Of a stretch of DNA of 64,000 nucleotides, positions 34,701 through 47,490 are shown piece after piece. Both the position numbers and the translations under genes were made by a program. This DNA comes from Lampris incognitus. Lineage: Eukaryota; Chordata; Actinopteri; Lampriformes; Lampridae. The stretch covers positions 4,378,409 through 4,442,408 of the forward strand of contig NC_079221.1 in NCBI RefSeq assembly GCF_029633865.1, written 5' to 3'. Below the pieces are notes generated by a model. That model did not search any database and was not told the DNA's origin. It saw nothing but the letters and a program-made list of their open reading frames with translations. Each line of letters opens with the position of its first letter. Positions within the stretch are counted from its first letter, which is position 1.

Positions 34701-37700
34701 CAAAATCTATTTTGGTTTTAATTACATCTGTACGTAAAATGAGGGAAGAACATTATTCTGTGAAGCCTATGGTCAAACGGACAAACCTGAAAACCACCAT
34801 GTAATGTACTCCTTCAGCGCTAACCAAATAGCCCCCATATCTGAATGAAGCTGCATTTGCCATGAAAACAATACATTCGGCAAAACCAACAGAGACGCCA
34901 TAGATGACTGCTCTCTTCTTGGCAGACTTGTACGGAGACTCAAGGCGCTGCTGGAATTGCTCCACAAAAGCGCTCTCCTTGGCCAGGCTGGCAATGGTTC
35001 TGATTTTGGCAAAAGCATCACTGGACAGCTGTGGGAGAACACGGAGATCATATTCTGTAGTATTTGATTTCACAAGGTAATTAATGGATGTCTGTTAAAA
35101 TTACTGAATGTTCGGAGAGAAGTGTGGAAAAATGTTTATTTATTAAAACGGGAAAAATATAAACAGTTATTTTTGATTATCTGAGCCAAGGCCACCCCCA
35201 GTAAATACCTGGCCATCCCTGCTGCCACCCAACCTTCTACAGTGAAACAAGACAAAAAACTACATGCTGATTTTGTTTAGTGGTCAGTTCACATGGCAAT
35301 AAGCAATACACGATGAGCTTGTTGGTTTTAGATCAGTATTACTACAAGTCTTACAACAGACCTTAAAATCTAAATATGTATGTATAGGCTTGTATATAGC
35401 CATTTCAATACTGCACCATAGAATCGTCAGCAAACAGTTGATACCATGTGGCAATAAGGGAGACTGCAAAGCTGGTTTGGGCACAATATTTCTAATTCTC
35501 TATGACTTCATACAGGGTTCTTATTTTATCATATTCAAATGGTCGTTTGCATCAGTTTGCCAAATTATGTCTCTTCTTCTTGATTGCACAACTGGGTAAG
35601 CTGCAAATGTGTTGTAAAGAACATACTACAAACTTTAAACATTTTCAGTGCCAACCTCCATTCTCTGCAGATGCCACTGCTGCCAGAAGCACTGACAAAA
35701 TGGACCCCCCCCAACAAGGTACCCGCACCCTCCATCTGCCCAGTTTCCCCTGGATGTTGGCAAGGTGAGAAAAGTCATGTGTGAGGATCTTACCTGACCC
35801 GCATCTTCCATTGCTTTCTTATCTTCATTTGCAAAACCTGTCAGCAGTCTTACTTGGAGGACTATAGACACTCCGATGAGTGGCAGGAAGCACATAACCA
35901 CCAAAGATAACTTCCAGCTGAAGTAAAAGGCAATGATTAAAGCTGCTCCAACATTGGTCAAGGAATTCACAACTAAGCCAATCTGAGGTCCTGTTGCCTA
36001 CAGAAACAAGAACAATCATACAGAACTCAAACACAATAACGATTTGAAAGCTATCCTTCTTAATATTGAAGATAATGCTATGTGGGTACAGGCCTGCAGC
36101 TTTGTGGTCACTGTTACTCACCCCTTTGACCATGGAGGCATCAGTGGCCAGTCTGGTGGTTAGAGCCCCAGCGCTATTACTGGGATCATCAAACCAGCCT
36201 ATCTCCTGTCTTAACATGGCCTGAAATCCCTTTTTCCTTAGGCGGCGGGAGAGCAGTTCCCCAGACTTAGCAAAGGCATACCCCTGGATGAATGACCATG
36301 CCAACAATTTACCCATATTCTGGTTTGATTCTGCTCTACGACAACTTGGCATCAATTTATGCTGGCGTGTAAGTTATCTGCTCTTAACCATAAAATTAAA
36401 TCACACTTGGTGATGCAGACCTGAATGAAATGGGAGAAGAAACTCGCCCCGGCCAGAATGCAAAACAAAACACATACTCCGTTGATCTGCTGCCTCTGAT
36501 CATTCAAGTTGGGGATGGAAAACGTCTAGAGAATACAAAAGAGACATGAACAACTTCCAGAAAGTGAGACTTGATTTCTGCTAAAACAAGTCATGCATGA
36601 GACTTTTACCTCACCCATCTCATTTACATAATTGCTTAGTGTTTTAAAGTTCTTACGCTGCAGGGGTGAGGATTGATGTGAGGATGTAGTAGTTTTATAA
36701 GGAGGATATATCTTTACTTCAGTTTGTGTCTGTAAATGTTTGCATAGTTTTGGGTGTGTACAAGCATAGTGAATATAAGGATAACAAAGAAAAAAGGAAA
36801 CGAAGCATGACTATATAATTTTCCTCACCCCCAAGAGCTGGCTGAATAACACAGCATAGATAGGGCTGACGGCGCCATTGAGGGAAGCTCCCAGTGATCC
36901 CAGCAGTAAATAAGGCCATTCTTTTTGGTTGTACTTAAAGATAGATGCCACTAAAGCTGGCTCTATATCGTCCTCCGGATCATCCTCATATTCCTGTTGA
37001 GAGATTTGTGTTACAGCTAAATAATTTCATTCCCTCAAGGGAATGAGTTGGTAATAGTTATATTCATGTATGGCACTATCCAGAAAAGAAGCTCAACACC
37101 TTTGCTGGTCTCATTTCACTGCCTGGATTTATTTTGAGATCACTAGATATAGCATCTGGTGAATAATCTCTAGACAATTTGGATTGAGATCGCAGACAAA
37201 GAGATCTACAGGAAATGCATTGAGAAAAACACAGTTATTGCCAATAGACATTGTCTCCCATTTTCTTCCTGTAACAAAAAGCTTTCACGGATGATTCTGT
37301 GGTCGAAAGTAATGCAATATGCCTGTTAACCGGATTTACCTTATGCTGGATCTCGAGTTTTCTCGGCTAAGATTACTTGCTTTTATGTCAGATTCTTCTT
37401 CACTAGATTCGCTGTCCAAACCTGGCACATAAACCATTGCAACAGATTCAGCCGTGTGTCAAGCAAAGCTGAGGGACAGGAGAATGCCCCATGCATGAGA
37501 CCTACCGTTTTCTTCCACCGAAGTACTGCCCCCACTGTTTTGGAGGCTAACCAGAGTAAAGTAGACACCCTGCTTTTCTAGAAGCTCACTGTGTGTTCCC
37601 CTCTCCACACTTCGTCCATTCTCAAACCCAATGATGACATCTGCATTTCTGATTGTGGAAAAACGGTGGGCGACGGAGACGGTTGTCCTGCCTGTGCACA

Positions 37701-40700
37701 CCTGAAATACATAATGGTATATCATGTCATGTAAGGTATCACTGGGGTCACGGATCAAAGGTGACTGTGTCTACGTCCAACACTGAGGTTGCTAATAGAG
37801 AGGGGTCCACCTTATTCAATGCCTCCTGGACGACAGTTTCACTTTCATTGTCTAAAGCAGAGGTGGCCATGTCCAACAGCAGGATCTTGGGGTTACGTAT
37901 CAGAGCTCGGGCAATGGCAATCCTCTGCTTTTGTCCTCCACTCATCTGACTACCACCCTCCCCCACCAAGGTATCAAATTTCTGAAATATTGTGCCGAAA
38001 GGTTACATTGCACCAAAGTAAACTTGAATAAGATGATGTAATTGAAGAGTCACATGCAAAAACAAGTTAGTTTTGATACTTCCCATCCATGGCATCATTA
38101 TACAATAGCTGATCTACAAACATTCATATCATGAGATCTTGATAGTGGATTATTTTAATATTCACTATCACTCAGGACATTCCTGATATTGTGCATAGTG
38201 TTCTATTTCTTTTATGTCTTTTGTAGCAAGACTGCAAATGAATAAGGCAAGTAGCTGCCAGTTTGAAGAAGAAACAATGTTGATGTCGCTGACAAGAAAA
38301 TATGGAAGAGCTCGTATACTGCCTTTGCTAACAGAGACTAATACATCAATAGCTAAAACTCAGGTTCAATCATGTTTGCATGTTTTTTTTGGGGGATCCA
38401 CCCCCCCCCTTTTTTTCTTCCAAATTGTATCTTGCCAATTACCCCACTCTTACAAGCCGTCCCGGTCGCTGCTCCGCCCCCCTCTGTCGATCCAGGGGGG
38501 GGCTGCACACTACCACATGCCTCCTCCGATATATTATGTGGAGTCGCCAGCCGCTTCTTTTCACCTGACAGTGAGGAGTTTCGCCAGGGGGACATAGCAC
38601 GTGGGAGGATCACGCTATTCCCCCCAATTCCCCCTCCCCTCCGAACAGGTGCCCCAACTGACCAGAGGAGGCGCTAATGCAACGACCAGGACACATACCC
38701 GCATCTGGCTTCCTGCCTGCAGACACGACCAATTGTGTCTGTAGGGATGCCCGACCAAGCCGGAGGTAACACGGGGATTCGAACTGGCGATCCCTGTGTT
38801 GGTAGGCAACGGAATAGACTGCTACGCTACCCGGACACCCCTATGTTTTCATGTTTGCCAGTATAAAATGTGCTGATATAACAGCAAAGGTAACTCAAGT
38901 TTCATTTCACATGGATCTCTGGGGCCTTGCCATGTGGTCAGACACCAATGCAGTTCATAGTACTACCATATTTTTCTGTGAGTTAAACAAAAAAAAAAAG
39001 AAAAAAAAAGAAGGATGTTCAGGATTGCAGCTTTAGTTAAATCAACTACTATACTGTTATTCAGAAGAGAAGGTGTTGTGGGTACCTGTGGCAGGTCCAT
39101 GATAAAATTATAAGCATTAGCTTCTTTTGATGCCTTGATAATATCCTCTGTGGCGACCCCTGGTTGACCGTAACGAATATTCTCAGCAATGGTTGTGGCA
39201 AACAGTGCTGGCTCCTGCTCCACAACACCAATTAGAGAGCGCAGCCACCTGACATTCAGGCTACGCATGTCATGGCCATCTAAAGTCACCTGGGATGATA
39301 TAGACATGTGATGTAACACCGTGTTAGCGCAATAGCCTGCACACTTTCTAATGATGTCCTGTGTGTCTGTAAAAGTGGGATGATCGTTACCATTCCTTTG
39401 TTTGGGTTGTAAAACCTCTGGATTAGCTGGATTAAAGTGCTCTTTCCGGATCCACTTGGTCCAACAAAAGCGGTAGTTTGTCCGGATTTGATCAGCAAAC
39501 TCACATTGTCTAAAACCTGAAAAAAAACAACACACATGGCCCTTAGAAAGTCTCACTCTGAGAAGTGTAAATGTAAGTCAAAGTATTCCTATGCACACAG
39601 ATACCTTGACCTCGGGCCGAGAATCATAATAAAATGTGACATTGTGGAATTCAATATCACCCTTCACTTGGTCTAATTTGTGACCCTCTTCTGAGAAACA
39701 GTTGATTTCTGGTTCCTGTTAAGGTGAAAAGTAAACAGATGTGTTTTATGGTTTACATCCAAATGTCTTAAAATCTGTTACCCCAATTTTAGTTTTGGAT
39801 GATATCTAGCCAGGTCTATAGGGACATTTTGGTCTTACCCGGTCGATGGTGTCAAAGACAGGTTTTGCTGCTGCAAGACCGGAAGCAAAGGCCTCCAGGC
39901 AGGGTGAAGTTTGGCCCAGGTTAAGAGCTGCTATGAGTACTCCAAAAAATACCTGGGGACAAACGAGGCCACCACATGTCAACTCAAAACCTTCTAAGTG
40001 TCATAGATAATAATAATAATAATAATGATAATACATTTACTTATAAAGCACTTTTCTAAAACAATGTTACAAAGTGCTTTGCAAAGAAATAAAACCAGAC
40101 AAGGCAAAAATAAGAGTAAGGCCAAATAAGCAAGAGTAAAAACAAAAACAGTATAAATACATAAAAACAAATATCTCAATATCTAAATATCTTTCATAAA
40201 AAGCAAAGTTTTAAGAAAAGATTTAAAGAAGTTAGAGACTTGGTTTGTCTTAGTTCAACAGGAAGAGGGTTCCATGGTGTGGGGGCTCTAACAGCAAAAG
40301 CCTGATCACCCTTTGTAACAAACCGAGACCTGGGCATAACTAGCAGGGCTCCATCTGCAGAACTTAATAGTCGAGGGGTCATATACCAGGTCAATAAATC
40401 AGAAATGTATCTAGGAGCAAGACCATTTGAAGCCTTAAAAGTGAGCAATAAAATTTTAAAATCAATTCGAAATATAACAGAGAGCCAGTGTAGGGAGGCA
40501 AGCACAGGAGTGATATGGTCATGCCTCTTTGTTCCGGCAATGAACCGAGCAGTGGAGTTTTGTACCAACTGCAGACGGTGGAGGGAGCCTTTGCTGACAC
40601 CAGAATAAAGTGTCGATAGTCAAGCCGAGAACAGATAGTCAAGCTGAGAATAGACAAAAGCATGTACAACTTTTTGCAGATAGGCAATTGATATGTGTTT

Positions 40701-43700
40701 TTGTGTTGCACTGCTGTGGGCTGGGGGAAATGGAATTTTGTTTCTTTTGTGTATGTAGTACATAATATGAAACGACAAATAAATTGTTCCTGATTCCTGA
40801 TAAAAATGACCTAACTTTGGAGATTAGTTTAAGCTGGGGAAAGGATGACTGAACAACATGTTTGATTTGATTTCAAAACCGAGGTTAGCGTCGAATATTA
40901 CCCCAAGATTCCTAGCAGCCTATTTAAGACTACCTGACAGACCACCAAGATTAGTAACAAAAGGGCTGCTGGAATTTTTGGGACTGAACAGAATGACCTC
41001 AGACTTATCATCATTAAGTTTGAGAAAATGTTTGGACATCCAGGATTTAATTTCAGAGGCAAGTTGTGAGATTTGTTAGAGCGCTAGGATCTGTGGGTTT
41101 TAGTGGCATGTATACCTGAGTGTCGTCAGCATAATAATGGTAGAGCACATCGTAATTTTGAATGACCTGGCCAAGGAGCAGCATGTATATAGAAAAGAGA
41201 AGGGGGCCAAAAACTGAACCTTGCAGGACACCACAACTCAACTGAGCCATCAAGGAGGTAGAGTTACCTAGAACAACAGAAAAAGTTCTGTTGGTGAGGT
41301 AAGAGCGTAATAAGCTAAGAGCCGAGCCCTTGATGCCAACCTAAGTGTCTAAGCAATGTAAGAGGATGTTGTGATCGACTATGTCAAAGGCAGCACTTAA
41401 GTCTACAAGAACTAAAATCGAGCAGTCACCTCTGTCTGCAGTCAGCATTAGGTCATTAATGACCTTAACTAGAGCTGTTTCGGTACTATGAAGTGATCTA
41501 AAACCAGACTGGAAACTATTAAAAACACTATTAATGTTCATAAAAGAAATCAATTGAGAAGAAATTACTCTCTCCAGAACCTTCAATAGAAAAAAGACAA
41601 TTGGGAGATTGCTCTGTAGTTATTAGGGACAGGGGATCTAAATTAGGTTTCTTCAGCAATGGGTGAACAGTGGCATGCTCAAAAATGTCTGGAAAAGAAC
41701 CAGAGGCCAGAGAATTAAGAATTTGCAGAATAACAATAGATCTAATGCATTAGACAGTATCTCAGAAGGAAAATGAGAATAAAAAGGAAATGAAAATTAC
41801 TTTTCTTGCATACCTGCATGAGACCACCTGGAGAGAGCTCCTTAGTGTCAATGACGAGTTTAGATCCATACCAGAATGCCAAAGCAAAACAAAGCAATAT
41901 GATGGACCATATGAAGCCTTGAAACACTCCTATGATAGTGCCTTTTTTCACACCCCAGTTCTGGGCTTCCACAAGGCTAGTGTCATACCTGTCAGATTTT
42001 ATGTATTATTTTCATTTTCATGTTCAATGGCATGTTCTTAATCATGTGAAAGCATGAAAAAAATACCTTTCAGCTTCCCTCTCCTCTCCTCCAAAGGCTG
42101 CCACTGTTCTAATGGATGATAGGACCTCATCAGCCACCGAGCCTGCCTTTGCATAGGCCTTTATCTCCCACTGTGTCATTCTGGCCAAACTCTTCAGTGG
42201 TAAAGCAGAAAAATGCTGAAATTACTTTTGCTCCAATCAGAAAATGCTGCAATATTTAAAACAATGCATGCAATATACAACAAAGCTTAGAAGCAGGAGG
42301 CTGGTACTTTTGAACTGCAGTTACCAGTCAATCATTCTGTCAAATTGCTGCTCACCCAAGCCATCAGTCCAGCACCTAGGCCAATTAGTGGGCTCACTGC
42401 AATTACCACCACAGTCAGCTTCCATCCCCCTATGAAGCCCACCGTGAAGCCAAAGATAAACGTGGAGATCTTCTCAATGAAGACCGGCATCTGATTAGCA
42501 ATGGCACCATTGATCTTGTTGATGCCACTAAATTGAAGAGAACACATTAAAAATGTAACGTTTAAAAAAAAAAGTCTCTCAACTTTATTAGGTTTAGAAA
42601 ACATTTTTTAGCCAGCCTGCATATATCTATCTCCAGACAGGCCCACAACTCACTCAGATATCCTTGTGTTTAATTCACCAACAGAGTTGAGGTCAAACCA
42701 GCCCATCTCCATTTGCATGACTTTTTGGAAGTATGTTGCCCGGATTCTACAAATTTGACTTGCAGCTGCTGTCACCCAGAGGGCTGTCTACAATAATGAT
42801 ATTTTCAGTAAGACAAAGTTTGTATACTTAGGGAAACATTGTTAATTTGCCTTAAGGCATACTCACAAATGATTTTAATTTTGACTTGTACTGCTATGTT
42901 CCACTTTCCAAATTGCAATACGACTATGGAAACTTGATGTGCATGTACTTACTTGTAAATAACTGCAAAGCAGGACGACTATTCCAATTGCAACATAGTA
43001 ATACGCAAACATGGTCATTTGATCTTCGATACCGCCCCTGCCAAAGGAATTGATACACAGAAATTAAATTAAGAGCAGCTCTTTATTACAACTAGAATCC
43101 AATCAATGCATTAAGCAGCAATAAATGAATCTCCACTTACCCACAATAGACAGTGGTGTTTTCAAAATTCTCATATATTGAGCCATTGGTCCAGTAGATT
43201 GTGTTGTTGATGCATGTTTTATTAACGTGTGACAATTCTTGGATCTCAATCTCATAACTCACAAAGGTGTTGGTCATCCAGCTATACACCAGAAGAATAA
43301 AAGGGCCAGCTGCACCATGTATGAAGGCACACAAGCCTCCTACCACCATCATTAAAGTGTCCTTCCAAGTGGCAAATCGAAACTAGGTTGAACGAGAAAA
43401 GTCTTTTGCAAAATGCTTCAAATAATTCATTTTGTCTTCAAAAGGAAAACAGAGTATGGATGAGTTGAAACAAATAGTGCTCCAGAAATTATATGACTGA
43501 TGATATTTACCAGCTGAAAAAATGCAATACTTTGTGTCTTCTCCTTTTTCTTGCCATTTCTGTTAAACATATTGATGAGAGGAACGCTTATGAATATCAC
43601 AAAGAAATCTAAATATACAGATATCAGTCAGAGGGTTGACATAACAAACACGCTTATGGTACAAACTTACCCTTTTTTGCCATCTGTTGAAAAAAAAAAT

Positions 43701-43856
43701 CAAAATTTTTTTTTTTAAAAAGGTGACCTGCACAATATCAGTTCCTAATTGCAACGAATGTTTATATTCATTTGTTAATTTTTGTCTTGAAAAAGAAGTA
43801 TATGACTTACATCCTTTAACTTCCTCTGGGTTTGTCAGACTACTGCATTCCTCCAT
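31762..43856 (-). CDS. abcb11: Abcb11, bile salt export pump (ABC transporter), 27 coding exons
   Basis: ATP-driven bile salt exporter of the hepatocyte canalicular membrane. Exons on the minus strand: 43811-43856, 43671-43683, 43511-43559, 43141-43382, 42953-43037, 42654-42787, 42356-42527, 42067-42191, 41814-41988, 39839-39952, 39605-39715, 39391-39516, 39086-39289, 37811-37981, 37506-37701, 37340-37421, 37100-37205, 36829-36993, 36421-36525, 36122-36283, 35794-35997, 34787-35028, 34449-34605, 33716-33913, 33404-33610, 33071-33217, 31762-31962. Phases fit throughout: 1312 aa plus TAG (human 1321). Loop 1 has four N-glycosylation sequons. NBD1: Walker [10 protein letters not shown] (~441), MSGGQ (~545), [11 protein letters not shown], with Met replacing the catalytic Glu as in mammalian BSEP. 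NBD2: GSSGCGKST (~1104), LSRGQ (~1210), [11 protein letters not shown] (~1232). NBD1 and NBD2 are joined by an acidic/Ser-Arg linker. It is apparently functional. BSEP was preferred over MDR1/ABCB4 because of the degenerate NBD1 and the locus. Confidence 0.95.
31992..32407 (-). repeat. tRNA-derived SINE, family A, copy 4 (abcb11 last intron)
   Basis: Body and tail are complete, but the tRNA-like head is cut short near AGGCAACGGAATAG. The sequence matches the other family-A copies. Confidence 0.8.
32472..33025 (-). mobile_element. Tc1/mariner element, internally deleted
   Basis: Inverted termini TACAGACGGGTGACAAATTT and AATTTGTCATCTGTCTGTA are each flanked by TA. The minus strand encodes the C-terminal transposase part: [10 protein letters not shown], then [14 protein letters not shown] (second Asp region) and [18 protein letters not shown] (third catalytic region). 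A stop and the missing N-terminal half make it inactive. Confidence 0.85.
33983..34396 (-). repeat. tRNA-derived SINE, family A, copy 5 (abcb11 intron)
   Basis: Complete inverted copy: poly(T)/poly(G) tail at the left, tRNA-like head ending CACCCGGACGCCC at the right. Confidence 0.85.
38383..38840 (-). repeat. tRNA-derived SINE, family A, copy 6 (abcb11 intron)
   Basis: Complete inverted copy with head ending CTACCCGGACACCC. The flanks contain related CATGTTT motifs that may be the remains of a target duplication. Flanking sequence (38214-38380) shares a motif, AGCTAAAACTCAGGTTCAA-like, with 10780-10800, so the SINE probably sits in an older repeat. Confidence 0.8.
40008..41755 (-). mobile_element. 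L2-type LINE fragment in abcb11 intron 9
   Basis: Minus-strand frames give RT blocks [56 protein letters not shown] and YADDTQVYM. The C-terminal [16 protein letters not shown] is followed by [13 protein letters not shown]. An (ATT)n tail lies at 40008. The 5' part is missing and frameshifts separate the blocks. It is in the same orientation as the host gene. Confidence 0.85.
43671..43683 (-). other. 13-bp microexon of abcb11
   Basis: The second coding exon (ATGGCAAAAAAGG) lies between CAACAG and GTAAGT. Including it, with the next exon starting at 43559, keeps the frame into NGKKKEKTQ...FFQLFRF. Skipping it does not, for that acceptor. The human gene also has a very short exon here (about 22 bp as I recall); the 9-bp difference keeps the frame. 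Confidence 0.7.
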
Positions 43857-43999
43857 GTTTTATCCCAGAGCAAGGCACACCCGTCCTCGCTTGGCAATCA
43901 CAGTAAAAGGGACCAAGATAAAAAACTTCATATTATGACTTTCAACCACTCATGGTCGATGTGTTTCTTCATCCATTTTTGCACAATATTATCAAAACG

Positions 44000-46140
44000 C
44001 TAAATAACGTTTTCAGTCACATTAAGGTCCACGTCCATCTCTGACAGAGAACATAAACCTTTGGATGGGGGGGGGGGGCTGATTGCAGTCAGTTCTGGTT
44101 TTGGAGTCACAGTTCACATCATACACAAAATGTGTGATTTATAAATACATCTCTCAGGCCAAATAAGAGCTTAAAAAGCCACAGGGGCTACATATTGTGA
44201 GCGTCTGACATTGATATGGGTGGTCTATGTCACCACATACATATGCTAACAGCCATGCTTGAACAATGTGAGTTTTCCTGTTGTACATTTACAAGGGCTT
44301 AGATGGCATAGAATCAACCAGCTCTTGTAAATATAAAACAAGTTCCTTTGGAAACTAAAATATTTTTTTTCACAGCAGCCAAAACAATATTACATTATTT
44401 GTGGCGCAACATTTTCATTCAAGAGTTTGAAGACAAAGGTTTTAAATCAATTGGACAGAAATCAAGACAAGGGAATACCACGAGAAGTGATGACTATACC
44501 CATTGTACCCATCCAAAACCATTACTGATTCCAAAAAGTCCTGAAAAGGGTATCCGTACAGGAAGGTCTACCATCCAATCAAATATTAGGATGTACCCAG
44601 TAGGGCAGATCATGTCACGGTGTCGCTGTTTAGTTAAGAAGCAGACAAACAGTACCTGTTTTACACTTGTTTCAAGAAACTTCTGAAATGCAGGAATCGG
44701 GAAACAACACTGAAGATCATCCAAGTGAATTCCTGTCTTTTTCCCAGCAACCTATGCCTCTTCTCTCTCTTTATCTTTGTTGCTATTAGACTGATAAGCA
44801 CTGTGTCAGTACTGCGACCTTAACCTGATAGTGTTTGTAAGGCAAGGTGCCATTATTAAAACAAGCTACCCATAGTATATTAACCCTTGTGCAAAGGAGG
44901 GAACATTCTGTGAGCAAACATGCAAACAGCTTTGCTGGAACAAACTTGTTTGCATATTTTTAAACAAGTTTGTTGGAACAAGTGCCGCCTTATTGCATGC
45001 CCTAGAGCCTCTCAAACTGAAATGGGAGATAACCTGAAGTGATACCTTTATTTATGTTCAAAATGAAAAATGCTGTTAAGTTCAATACAGTTTGAGGCCA
45101 TTAGTCAGAGTTAGTTCCTCGGTTGCCAGTCCAGTCCAGTTGGTCACCAGTATGGCTTTTTTTAACTGTTGGCTGTAACTATTTTCCAACATTTATTAAC
45201 AATAACAGAACATCTCAGCAACATACTAATACATCCTTAAAAAATATAGCCAAAATGGTATACAGCAGATCCAATATCACTCATTTAAGACATAGTAAAA
45301 AACTTTTTTGCAACAAAGTACTTAGTTTATGATATTGTTAAAAGCCTTTTATTTATTACCTTTCATTTTTATGCACTGTGGAGAAAGGAACAAAGGAACA
45401 TCGGAAAAAATACAATACATTGAAAAAGTACAGCAATGCAAGAAGGTCAACATTCGCTAGAACAAGCGATAGGTCTGACTTAGTAATTTGCTCCGTCTTT
45501 ACAGCCAGTATTATTAGTCACACCACAGGGTCCTGATAATAAGGCAGGCGGGAAGGGGCACTGGATACGCACTGATGAAAACACATTTTATTGGGTCTCC
45601 ACTGGTTTATAAATATACCAAAGAATTTCAACAGCGTGCAAAGTAAAGGAACTCACTAGGACAGGTTTCTTAGAACAACATCCTGTTTCATTAACATGTT
45701 GCTATCATTAGTCATCATTTATCTTAACTGTAATTAGGAGCTCACATTCAATGTAACTTCCCAGGGTTAAGGAAAGGAGGGAGGGAGGGATGGATGGATG
45801 GACGGACGGATAGACAGACAGACAGATGGATAGATAGATTGATGGATGGATGGACGCAATAATGCACCTGGTGACTTGACATTCCACACATTTGATAGCC
45901 AAAATATCTCAGCCTGGCAAAAATTGACACAGCACAATGCAAAAGCAAGTAGGCTACAGTTAAAAACAAACAGTTGAGTAACAAAGACAAAGGAAATAAT
46001 GTGGAAGTTGGAAGAAAACAGAACAACTTCTCTCTTTCACTACACGAACGTCTGTGTCATTTATTTTTTAATTTCACAACCCTGCCTCAACCACACGGCG
46101 CTCTGTTACCATGGCTACACCCCGAGCCCTTAAAGTGAGC
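44000..46140. other. Upstream of abcb11: no gene recognised
   Basis: AT-rich. The ORFs present have no domain. It contains a small palindrome near 44945-44985 (ACAAACTTGTTTGC / AAACAAGTTTGT) and the GGAT/GACA microsatellite. It may hold the abcb11 promoter and a 5' non-coding exon, which I could not place. Confidence 0.4.
45776..45862. repeat. (GGAT)n/(GACA)n compound microsatellite
   Basis: Runs of GGAG, GGAT, GGAC and AGAC tetranucleotides in succession. Confidence 0.9.
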
Positions 46141-46143
46141 AAG

Positions 46144-47490
46144 TCAACTTAATACAAACAACAAGCTATGGTGAATTATGTCCATAAGTCCACTACACAC
46201 ATCCCCCCAGAATTCACCATAACAGGAAGAGTTAACGAGGTGGGGGCCGGATGGCCTGGCTGGAATGGCTCTGCCGAATGGGAGTGGGGGCCGGGGCTCC
46301 CGCTGGAGGAGCCTTAGGGACCCTGTGACAGTATGAAGGTAGGGTTGGGGATGAAGAGCCTTGGGGACCTTGTTGGGGAGTGGGGGCCGGGTAGGAGGGT
46401 GCCGCCACCGCTGGGGCTGAGCCAGTCCAACAGCCCGGTCCAAGTCCAGGTGAGCCGGTTTGAGGCGATCCATGGAAATGTGCTCCGGCTTGTCAGCGAC
46501 GTCCACAACAAAGTGCTTGTTCCCGGTCTCCAGGACACAGAACAGGCCATTGTAGGGAGGCTGCAGGGGTCCACAGTGGACATCGTAGTGGATGAAAACA
46601 TATTCTGCCAACTGCAGACTTGCGGGGACCTAAGACTGAGAGGCCGTGTTGCGAAGTGGGGACTGGTGCAAAAACTCTGACGTTATCCAGAAGCGTGGTC
46701 CGTTGGTAGGCTGCAGACCAGGGAGCTGTGGTGTTGGGGACGTAAACTAGTTCAGTGAATGAGAACTTGAGGTCTTCCTTAGGGGCGGTTCTGAGGCCCA
46801 GCATGACCCACAGGAGCCTGTCGAGCCAGCTGCTGTCTTTGAGGCTGGCCCAAACAGCACCCTTCACAGAGCGATAAAACCATTTGCACAACCCACTGGC
46901 CCTGTGGGTGGTATGCGGTGGTGTGGTGGAGCTTCACCCCTAGGCTCTCTGCGACTGCGTTCCAGAGCTCAGATGTAAACTGCGAGCTACAGTCAGAGGG
47001 GAGGGTAGATGGGGTGCTGAGCCGGGTGGCCCAGAAGGAAAATGCTCAGGCTACCTCGGTGGACGTCGTCAACGACAGTGTCGGCTTCTGACCATCAAGT
47101 GGTCCTGTCCACCATTGTGAGGAGGTAAGTAAAACCGTGGGAGGGGGGCAGGGGGCCCATCAGGTCTACGTTTATGTGGTCAAACCTCCTTTCGGGGACC
47201 GGAACTGCGCCAGAAGGGCTTTGGTGTGGCAGTGCACTTTTAGAGCACTGTCACTCCACGCAGGTGTCAGCCCAGTCTCTCGTGTCTTTTTTTCTTTTCT
47301 TTTTGAGCCATGAACTTGGCTGCCACCAGTCTTTGAGATGGCTTTTTCCCCGGGTGGGAGAGGCCATGGACAGTGTCGAAAACATGCCGCCTCCATCCAG
47401 TGGGAATGACGGGCCAGGGCTAGGCTGACCTGTCGGCTGTGCAAATTGTAAAGATGGTAAAAACAAGCATCTGCATTTTTATCACATGCC
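46144..47490 (-). mobile_element. Ty3/gypsy retrotransposon fossil: integrase region of pol
   Basis: On the minus strand there is an integrase zinc-type region and core (PERRFDHINVDLMGPLPPS). Integrase C-terminal sequence follows (LGLRTAPKEDLKFSFTELVY; HFVVDVADKPEHISMDRLKP). Fragment only, and broken in several places. It is probably the same family as the gag-pro-pol piece at 59-62 kb, which lacks this part. Confidence 0.8.

Noticed and set aside
43857-44100. FXR-type IR-1 element upstream of abcb11
   Set aside because: Only a weak AGGTCC half-site near 44024 was seen, with no inverted partner at one-base spacing. The mammalian control element cannot be claimed here.
44348-44686. 112-codon ORF upstream of abcb11
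   Set aside because: Overlaps an ORF on the opposite strand, lacks domain features and has no supporting splice context.
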